Positions 56,689 through 64,000 of a stretch of 64,000 nucleotides of DNA are shown here, one piece after another; position 1 is the first letter of the stretch, and each line of letters starts with the position of its first letter. The notes beneath the pieces were generated by a model. That model saw only the letters and a list, made by a program, of their open reading frames with translations. It was not told the origin of the DNA and did no database searches. The position numbers and the translations under genes were made by a program. Origin of the DNA: Apodospora peruviana (Eukaryota; Ascomycota; Sordariomycetes; Sordariales; Lasiosphaeriaceae). The stretch covers positions 526,001-590,000 of the forward strand of contig JAUEDM010000003.1 in NCBI GenBank assembly GCA_033439685.1, written 5' to 3'.

Positions 56689-57240
56689 TTTCGCTAAAAA
56701 TTGTAATTTGATAAGAGTGCTCTTTTTGCGTTAGGTAGGTATTGAGTCGGGTGTTGATGAGAACTTGAGGCTCGGCTGTCTCGTCGTGGCTTTTGCAAAC
56801 AGTGAACCCCCGTCACTCACCCAAAGCCTCTTTCAGCACCTGAGGTCAGTCAATATTTTGCTGAGTGTTAGAACCCGCTGGCGTATTACATACAAAACGC
56901 TAACATTTCGCCCAAAGCTCTCGCCCTCAATCGGCCTGTGACGTGGGGCTTTGGTGTGGAGCTTCAGGCGGCATCAAACGACCCCGCGCTGGCGCTTCCC
57001 GGTCAACACTGGCATGGAATCAAAGTTGATTGCATGGTGCCTTGGATCCCGTCATCGTCGTCCACCTGCAGTTAACCTGGTACCTAACCGGCTACATTTG
57101 TACTACTGGCGTCTACTGCCTCTTCTTGTCTTCTTCCCCACAGTCGATCTACGCTCAAACTCTCCCGTCGTATAATCAACTTCAAATACCATCATCATCG
57201 AAAAGACACCACGAAACCAGCGAACAAACACGAACGAGCC
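56689..57240. other. Divergent promoter between prefoldin 6 and VPS4
   Basis: 552 bp without a gene. TAGGTAGGTA lies near 56733-56742. The VPS4 leader is CA-rich with CGAACAAACACGAACGAGCC before the ATG. Confidence 0.6.
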
Positions 57241-58748
57241 ATGTCGAACACCGACTTCCTCGGCCGTGCGATCGAAAAGGTACGTCAGGCCATCGAGCTC
57301 GACAATGCCACCGAGTACGAGAAAGCCTATCAGACCTACTACGATGCCCTCAACCTCTTCATGCTGGCGCTCAAGTGGGAGAAGAATCCCAAGTCCAAAG
57401 ACATGATTCGCGCCAAGACCAGCGAGTACATGGACCGCGCCGAAAAGCTCAAGGCGCACCTGGCGGACGCGGATGGAAAGCGCAAGAAGCCCGGGATGGT
57501 CGGTGCTAATGGCACCTCCACCGGCGGCACGGGCAAGGGCAAAGACGGCGAGGACGGCGCTGAGCCGATAGACGAGGACAGTAAGAAGCTACGGAGCGCG
57601 CTCGCCAGCGCAATCCTAACAGAGCGGCCAAATATCAGCTGGGACGATGTTGCAGGACTCGAGGGCGCAAAGGAGGCGCTAAAAGAGGCCGTGCTACTAC
57701 CCATCAAGTTCCCTCATCTCTTCCAGGGCAAGAGGCAGCCGTGGAAGGGCATCCTGTTATACGGTCCGCCGGGCACAGGAAAGAGCTATCTCGCCAAGGC
57801 GGTCGCAACGGAAGCCAACAGCACATTCTTCAGCGTTAGCAGTTCCGATTTGGTGAGCAAGTGGATGGGAGAGAGTGAACGGTAAGTAACCCCCTCAGGA
57901 TTTCAGACAAGTCACACTTCAGTACCATGGACTTCCCCACTGATCTGTTCTGCTGGTGGTGTTGTCCCTTATTAGGTTGGTCAAGCAGTTATTCGCCATG
58001 GCGCGAGAAAACAGACCATCCATCATCTTCATCGACGAGATCGACGCGCTCTGTGGGCCCCGAGGCGAAGGCGAGTCCGAAGCGTCGAGGAGAATAAAGA
58101 CGGAGATGCTGGTGCAGATGGACGGCGTCGGCAAGGACAGCAAAGGCGTGCTGATCCTCGGCGCGACAAACATCCCCTGGCAGCTGGACGCCGCCATCAG
58201 GCGCCGCTTCCAGAGGAGAGTACACATCAGTCTGCCCGACCTGCCCGCGCGGACGACAATGTTCAAGATTGCCGTGGGCGACACCAAGACGGCGCTGCAG
58301 CAGGAGGACTACCGCGAGCTGGCCAAGGCCGCCGAGGGCTACTCCGGTTCCGATATCACCATTGCTGTCCAAGACGCTCTGATGCAGCCTGTTCGCAAGA
58401 TCCAGCAGGCCACACATTTCAAAAAAGTGAGAATCAGCTAGCTGCCCTTATTTTCCATGTTCTTTCTCCCCCCTCATATCAAGTTAAGCTGTTCACTAAC
58501 AGACAAACCTTTCCACAACACACCAGGTCATGGTCGACGGCACGGAAAAACTCACCCCTTGCTCGCCCGGCGACCCCGAGGCCATCGAGATGACGTGGGA
58601 ATCGGTCGAGTCCGAGAAGCTCCTCGAGCCGCTCGTCGAGAAGAAGGACTTCCTCAAGGCCATCAAGACCAGCCGGCCGACTGTCTCGGACGTGGACCTG
58701 AAGCGAAACGAAGAATGGACACGGGAATTTGGCAGTGAGGGCGCATAA
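57241..58748 (+). CDS. VPS4: VPS4 AAA ATPase of the ESCRT pathway
   Basis: Exons 57241..57881, 57976..58426 and 58527..58748 give 437 residues, the normal length. The N-terminal MIT domain (residues about 1-75, LGRAIEKVRQAIELDNATEY) binds ESCRT-III tails. A Gly/Asp-rich linker follows. The AAA core has Walker A GPPGTGKS at 175-182, Walker B IIFIDEID with Asp234-Glu235, the pore-loop region KWMGESER and arginine fingers in AAIRRRFQRR. The C-terminal helix segment (VKRNEEWTREFG type ending) is complete. The protein disassembles ESCRT-III on endosomes and at other membrane scission sites. Convergent with NOP56, divergent from prefoldin 6. Confidence 0.97.
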
Positions 58749-59498
58749 CTCCACACATGTAAGTCAGACAGGCCAGGAAGAACGAGATCGGATTCACGTA
58801 TCATGAGGGTTCGGGTTAAATAATGCATATCTTGAGGGGAAGGTTCTCCGTATGAGCGATTAGGATTGGGTTCTCTTTCAATTTAATTTTCTCTCTCGGA
58901 GTCCTGGTGTCATGACGTACGGATGTATATCTTGCTAGAGTCGGCTGCTGCAAATTACCTAGGTAGTAAAGAGTCGGGGGGATGAAACAAGACGACCGAT
59001 GATTTCGCGCATCTCTGCGCCATCCAAGCATGATAAAATCGCCGTTGTCGGGGTGGTGGGCATCTACCATACATTAACAGCGGGGCAGAAGACAGAATCT
59101 CCTTTATCTCTTTTATTTTAAGCTATCCACGCTCCGTACCTGATGGGTTGTATGGTATGCGATGGGTATGATGTACAGTTCCTTGGGAGACCGACGGAGA
59201 AAACTACGGCGAAATGAAATAAGAATCGGAAAAGATATCCCACCCTTTTGCCATTCCATTCACAAATAAAAGACAAGACCCCTATATAAACTCCATTTAA
59301 ATCCCCAACAAGAAAAATCCCAAAGAGAACCCCCAAAAAGAGACTCAGAAACTCCTGAACAGCAAACATAGAAAAAGAGCAAGGAGAGAAGGACACAGTC
59401 AGGCCGGATATCTTCCCACAAGCAAAAACCAAAAGTCCCAAATCCCCCTTGGAGAATTGTTCCACGTAGACAAGACAGGTTTATGGTTGAATCCTGAT
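58749..59498. other. Convergent 3' spacer between VPS4 and NOP56
   Basis: 750 bp holding the 3' untranslated regions of two converging genes. A-rich run at about 59280-59400. CCTAGGTAG near 58959-58967. No gene. Confidence 0.6.
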
Positions 59499-61094
59499 CT
59501 ATGGCATCGACTTTCTCTTCTTCTTCTTCTTCTTTTCGCCGTCCGCGTCGGCATCTACCATGGAAACATCCTCGGCACCGACGCTCTTCCGCTTCTTGTC
59601 CTTCTTTTCCTTCTTATCTTTCTTGTCCTTCTTCTTCTCCTTGGATGGTGTAGGTGCGGAGGCGGCGGCAGGGCGATCAATCATCTCGGCGTCGATATCC
59701 ATGTCGCCCTCGTCGTCCATGACGGCCTTGATGGCCTTGGACATGGCATCGGTGTTCTTCATCGGCTTGGCGCCGGTGGCATACCACTCGAGGCGCTGCT
59801 CGAGCTGCTCGCGCATCACCTCACCGAAGCGAGCGGTGGGGTTCTCAGAGAAGTTGTCGATACGGGAGGCAATCGAGCACTTGTTGGCGAGGTAGCGCGA
59901 AATGCGGCCCTTGATCTTGGGGCCGGCACGGCCGATGAAGGAGCTCTGATAGAGGAGACCGTACTTGGGGGTCGCACCCTTGGTCTTGAGCGCGCGGAAG
60001 AGGGCCTTCTCGGCGCCGAGGATCTGGACGGTGGAGGCGGGATACTTGGACAGGTTGGTGAGCGAACCAGCGTGGGAGATCAGGCGGGCAGCGACCGGTG
60101 TGCCGAGGATGACCTGAAGATTAGGGGCAACCTCGCCCATCTTCTTATCGAGAGACTCGGAGAGGATACGGCGGTAGTCGGCCATCTGGGAGACGTTCGA
60201 AGCGAGATCCTTGACCATGTTGAGATCCATCTCGCTAATATCCTGTCCCATGGAAACCTTGGCTGCCTGGACGATGGCCTCGGCCTTGTCTTGGTCCTGG
60301 CCCAGGAGATTTGCGAGATCGTCGACGCTCTCGTCAGAAAGGGTCTGCTTGTTGCCAATCGCGCACACGAGCTTGGCGTAGGTTCCATTGTCGGACACGA
60401 TGCGGATGAGCTCGGGGAAGTGCCACCCGTACCACTCGCGGACACGCATGGCGCCCTGGTTGATTCCCTTGTCGAGCGCGTCGAGCGTCGCGATGCCTTG
60501 GATGATGTGGTTGTCGTTCTTGTGGACGCTGAACTTGACCTTGGCGCGCGAATAGGCGTGACCGAGACCAAGTTGCGCACGGTTGATATCGCCCTCCTGC
60601 AGGCCCTTGAGCAACTTGCTGGCGTGGACTCGGATGCCACGGAGAAGGGCGGCCACGACCTCTGATGTATCGGCAGCCTCGCACTGCACACCGGGGAAGG
60701 CGGCGCTGATTTCACCTGCCAGTCTCTTGTCGGTAACTCCGAGCACAATCTTGCTCTTCTTTCCACTGGTCTGCGGTAAGTTGAGCTCTAGGGTCTGCTT
60801 GAGGAACTCGGGCATGATGCCTTCGGAGATGAGGTTGATGGCTTCCAAACCGTGCTGTGCGGAACTGCGGTTCGATGTGTGTTAGCTGCGATGCTTGCTC
60901 AATTGGGATTTCAGACAGCCATACGTCCAGGGGTTGAAGCTGCGCAACTGCACCATCTTGCCAAACTTGTCGAGGCTCTTGATGCTCTCCTTAACCTCAG
61001 GGAGCTCGAGACCGACAGCGTCGGCTTGGTGCTTGACATCGAAAATTGCAAACCCTACGGCGCTCTCGAAGAGCACGTAGTTGATTGTCACCAT
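59499..61094 (-). CDS. NOP56: NOP56, box C/D snoRNP core protein
   Basis: Exons 60925..61094 and 59499..60864 with a 60-bp intron give 511 residues. The start VTINYVLFESAVGFAIFDVK and the blocks LQEGDINRAQLGLGHAYSRA, VREWYGWHFPELIRIV, ISMGQDISE-like VSMGQDISEMDLN, and the Nop domain ARLISHAGSLTNLSKYPAS with ILGAEKALFRALKTKG match Nop56 rather than Nop58, whose N-terminus and WYGWHFPEL surroundings differ. The C-terminus is a KKD/KKE repeat tail. It pairs with Nop58, fibrillarin and Snu13 in the nucleolus to guide 2'-O-methylation of rRNA. The lysine-rich tail is encoded by CTT-type repeats on the plus strand at about 59512-59640. Confidence 0.97.
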
Positions 61095-62233
61095 CTTGAG
61101 AGTATGGGGGGGTTGGCTGGAAACCCCGTAAGACGTCGACTTTTGCTGATGCGGTTGGTGATTCTACCAATAATGGACTCGTGTGATTTTTTTTCTTGGA
61201 CCTCGAAGATTTGAACAATTTTTTTGCGGCAAGCTCTGGCACGGACCAGGCGGGGTGGAGTCGGGATTCACACACTTGGTGGCTTAGTGCCAGCCAGCTT
61301 GGCGGATTGGTTCTCGCCTCAGAAATGAGGCAGCAACTGACTATCCGTAATTTGGCTAGCGCTTCAATTCAGTTTCTTTCCTTCCCCATCCTCAACCCCC
61401 AGGCCTCACTGCAACTACACGTGGAAGAAGTTTACTACATAGTACCTTGCCAGTGAGCTGCTCCTTGAGCTTCAATTTTTTTTTCATGCCGTTTCCGTAT
61501 TCTGTGAGCAGATCGTCTGGTTAATTCGCGCTATGAGAACACACCGTCTTGTCTCTTCAAGACTGACACCTCAAGCTACTGACCGGTTGCATATCTCCGT
61601 GATAATAACTGAGAAAGAGCCAGGGAACATTCGCTCTATCCAAAATGGTGTTTGGAAGTTTGTCATTCCCCCCTTACAAATTTCTAACAACTCCCAAGTG
61701 TTTTGTATTCAGTTGCTGCCACAGCAATTTGCACTTTGCAGTTGAACTGTTGTGCAGGATTCCTTTTGCATGAGGTACAGGATGGATCAACGGCCCAATT
61801 GGCACAGAGATGGCAAGGCGACGCCAATCGGAAAACTGGCAGTCTCAACACACCATGTAGGCAAGATCCGTGCCGTGGTCTTGCTCGGCGGGACTGAACA
61901 GCGCGTCGTGATAGGTGTAAAGGGTCGGCAAGTTCCCAATCTCACTGGAGTTGTGCGCAGCTGCGTTGGACGTTGCATCTTCACCGAAGTTGGCCCACTG
62001 CAGCCTTGGGTCTAGCGTGTTTGCGGCACATTTCTATGCCCAGGACTTATAAGGTCAATAAGATCGCGTGTTCGGATATCCATCTCAGAATCAGATCTCG
62101 GGAGCAACATCCACGACGGATGTGGAAGGATTGATGTTGATGCCACTCCACTTTCCACTTTACGTCCACAGGCAATTGCGAATTGCAGTGCGGCCTACTG
62201 ACTGCACTGCACCTGCCAGTCTCATCAAGTGAG
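61095..62233. other. Divergent promoter region between NOP56 and the C2H2 gene
   Basis: 1.1 kb with no supported gene; the small frames at 61533-62015 lack protein features. Confidence 0.55.
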
Positions 62234-64000
62234 ATGGCGTCCCAGGACTCGCGGCACTCGCAGGACTCTTACCCAAATCCCCACCTTGAACTCGACTCTG
62301 GAGGCCGCCAACAAGACCATAATGCAGACAACGCACGTCTCAATCTCCACAAAGAAAACGCAGGGGACAGATACTACCCCCCGAGTCGTCTTTCCATTTC
62401 CTCATCAACAAATAGATCTTCGACCATATCCAGCATTTTTTCTGGGCCGAGGTCGTCCATCGCGTCAACTCTCTTATCACGACACTCTTCGACGCGCAGC
62501 TCCACCGATTCTGATCCACCTCTGAACCCAGACGGCAGCCCCGGGAGACCTGAGAAGCGGAAAGACGATCTTGGTCCCGTGCGTTGGGTCTGGTGTACAT
62601 TCTGTGGTGCAGCCTTCGAGACCAGCCCAGAGTGTAAGCTGCACGAGCTGGAATCGCACCAAAAGGAGACGCAACACGTCTGCATCGAGTGCCACGCAGT
62701 TTACCCTCGGGCTTCCCTTTTGGCCATCCATTGTCAAGATGTCCACCGCCTGCAACGCCATCCCTCTAAAGCCCCCGAGGCTATCCCAAATTCCACAGAG
62801 GGGAGATCCAAGTCATGTGGCTGTGGCTTTTGCGCTGCCTGTCGGCCTTCACAACTCGATTATCTCGACCACATCGGTCAGCACCATGACGAGAGGAAGG
62901 ACCGAAGTCAGTTTTGGCACAATTTTGCCCCCGGTGTAGATAACAGCAGTAAAATTGGGTCCCCCCGGGCGTCTGATACGACATCGACATGTCCTCCGCT
63001 GAACAAGTCCGGCTCGGTGCCATCAACCTACGCACTACCTCCACCGGTGTCTGACCGCATGCTTGACAACACTCCACCACCCAAGATCTTCGTCAAAGTG
63101 AAAGGAAATGGACCTGGTTTGCCCTCAATGTCTTTACCTGAAGCTTCTGAGAGTTGCAACCCGCGGGATTCCAGTACTCACGTTCCTACAAGGCGATGTG
63201 TTTTGCGCCGCATCGACAGTGACCGAAATTTCGCCATTTCAAAGACTCTTGCGGTTCTGGGACCAGTCGAAACGCAAGAGGCTGGTTTCTCTTCAGGTAC
63301 ACGATTGATGGGCCGGGATGCTTTGGTATCGCCCATATCATCGGTGAAATCAATTCCTCGTCACAGTTCAACGCCCCGTCTCGAGCCCTTGTCCGAACTG
63401 ACGTCCGAGAGTACGACGGATCGATTCACGGTGACCGACGCAAACGACTCATCTTCTTTTATGTCTCACTCCAATTCCAGTGTATTATCGGCACGCACGG
63501 TGGACAACTCCGTGAGCGACGATGACAGCACCAGTGAGCTATCTGAACCTGATATATGGCAGGGCTTTGATGGAAAGTCGATCGCTTGCAAAAAGTGGTG
63601 CAGGGTGTATCAACAAGCGGTCGATAAAATCATGGAGCAGCTCTGGCTCCAGTATAACCGTGATTGGGATGCCCTGGTCACCGGGTATGCGAGGGGCGCG
63701 GGTGGTAATCATTCTCGTCGAAGCGAGCCTTCAAGCCGAGCACACAAATCGACCACTTCTCATCATGCAGCACGCAAAGGCCATCGACATCATTCTCGGA
63801 TTTCCCCTGAGGACGATGAAGACGACGGGGACGAAGGACACGGATACCCACACAGCCCGACTCCCCCCAAGCCTACCTCGGCGGGTCTCAAAAGTTTCGC
63901 GTGTCCGTTTCGTAAACACAGCCCCGGTGTATACAACCTTCAAGATCACCAGGTGTGCGCCGTGAACACATGGCCTACTATCCCCCGATTGAAGTTCGTA
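62234..64000 (+). CDS. Fungal C2H2 zinc-finger protein, C-terminus beyond window
   Basis: An open frame of 589 codons from ATG 62234 to the window edge, without a stop or intron. The first 115 residues are Ser/Arg-rich and probably disordered. Two classical C2H2 fingers follow: CTFCGAAFETSPECKLH at 121-142 and CIECHAVYPRASLLAIH at 150-171 (both C-x2-C-x12-H-x4-H), then a degenerate one (CAACRPSQLDYLDHIGQHH). After a long Ser/Thr-rich region and a WCRVYQQAVDKIMEQLWLQY helix, it ends with FACPFRKHSPGVYN and DHQVCAVNTWPTI, the start of a Cys-rich module seen in many ascomycete proteins, where it normally continues as ...RVKEHLYR.H with more C2H2 fingers. Likely nucleic-acid binding, though such proteins are uncharacterised; the rest of the module lies outside the window. 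Confidence 0.85.
   Translation, partial: MASQDSRHSQDSYPNPHLELDSGGRQQDHNADNARLNLHKENAGDRYYPPSRLSISSSTNRSSTISSIFSGPRSSIASTLLSRHSSTRSSTDSDPPLNPDGSPGRPEKRKDDLGPVRWVWCTFCGAAFETSPECKLHELESHQKETQHVCIECHAVYPRASLLAIHCQDVHRLQRHPSKAPEAIPNSTEGRSKSCGCGFCAACRPSQLDYLDHIGQHHDERKDRSQFWHNFAPGVDNSSKIGSPRASDTTSTCPPLNKSGSVPSTYALPPPVSDRMLDNTPPPKIFVKVKGNGPGLPSMSLPEASESCNPRDSSTHVPTRRCVLRRIDSDRNFAISKTLAVLGPVETQEAGFSSGTRLMGRDALVSPISSVKSIPRHSSTPRLEPLSELTSESTTDRFTVTDANDSSSFMSHSNSSVLSARTVDNSVSDDDSTSELSEPDIWQGFDGKSIACKKWCRVYQQAVDKIMEQLWLQYNRDWDALVTGYARGAGGNHSRRSEPSSRAHKSTTSHHAARKGHRHHSRISPEDDEDDGDEGHGYPHSPTPPKPTSAGLKSFACPFRKHSPGVYNLQDHQVCAVNTWPTIPRLKFV

Noticed and set aside
59457..60665. 402-codon plus-strand frame opposite NOP56
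   Set aside because: The NOP56 frame is unmistakable; the opposite one is a compositional shadow.
59499..61094. Identification as NOP58
   Set aside because: The N-terminus (INYVLFESAVGFAIF) and the NDNHIIQGIATLD region match NOP56.
1..64000. tRNA or rRNA genes
   Set aside because: None was recognised by eye; a covariance-model scan was not possible, so absence is not proven.

Overview
The window is nuclear DNA of a filamentous ascomycete, most probably a Sordariomycete. The evidence is small spliceosomal introns (47-112 bp apart from one of 330 bp) with GTRAGT-type donors and CTAAC/CTGAC-type branch points, moderate GC, long gene-free spacers, and fungal-specific families: a tetrahydroxynaphthalene-reductase-like SDR, a psi-producing oxygenase, a PTH11-type receptor, HeLo-like STAND N-termini and a Tad-type LINE fragment. 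All gene models were built by eye from reading frames, splice signals and remembered family sequence. No alignment, RNA-seq or database search was run.

Layout. 0-6 kb: two F-box proteins (the first cut by the window start), then a frameshifted gene with tandem Cys fingers and an Asp-box (sialidase-like) propeller. 6.8-9.3 kb: an NAPE-PLD-like metallo-beta-lactamase-fold hydrolase and a 5'-truncated LINE. 9.5-12.5 kb: a five-exon gene joining a HeLo-like domain, TPR-like helices and a degenerate Hsp70-like fold. 13.8-16.7 kb: two small secreted proteins. 17-18.4 kb: a melanin-type SDR with a long G-rich intron. 22.4-26.4 kb: an aromatic amino-acid ammonia-lyase with a tyrosine-type selectivity pair, and a calmodulin-like protein with a 16-nt micro-exon. 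28.1-34.9 kb: a DUF1993 protein and a PTH11-like membrane protein, separated by 4.9 kb without a supported gene. 36.1-38.6 kb: a Cys-rich secreted protein and an M43 metalloprotease. 39.6-51.3 kb: a group of oxidative and hydrolytic enzymes: secreted carboxylesterase, Ppo-type fatty-acid dioxygenase/P450, HSL-type hydrolase, and a divergent Baeyer-Villiger-type flavoprotein. 52.4-61.1 kb: mostly housekeeping genes (AMSH-type deubiquitinase, an unknown protein, prefoldin 6, VPS4, NOP56). 62.2 kb to the end: a C2H2 protein still open at the window edge.

How the genes may work together. The 39.6-51.3 kb stretch could be an oxylipin or aliphatic-ketone metabolic group: the Ppo enzyme oxygenates fatty acids, the Baeyer-Villiger enzyme makes esters or lactones, and two serine hydrolases could cleave them. 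AMSH and VPS4 both act on endosomal ESCRT and lie 3 kb apart. The least ordinary single proteins are the HeLo-like/TPR/Hsp70-like fusion and the frameshifted Asp-box propeller gene; both deserve comparison with fungal allorecognition and immune-receptor families.
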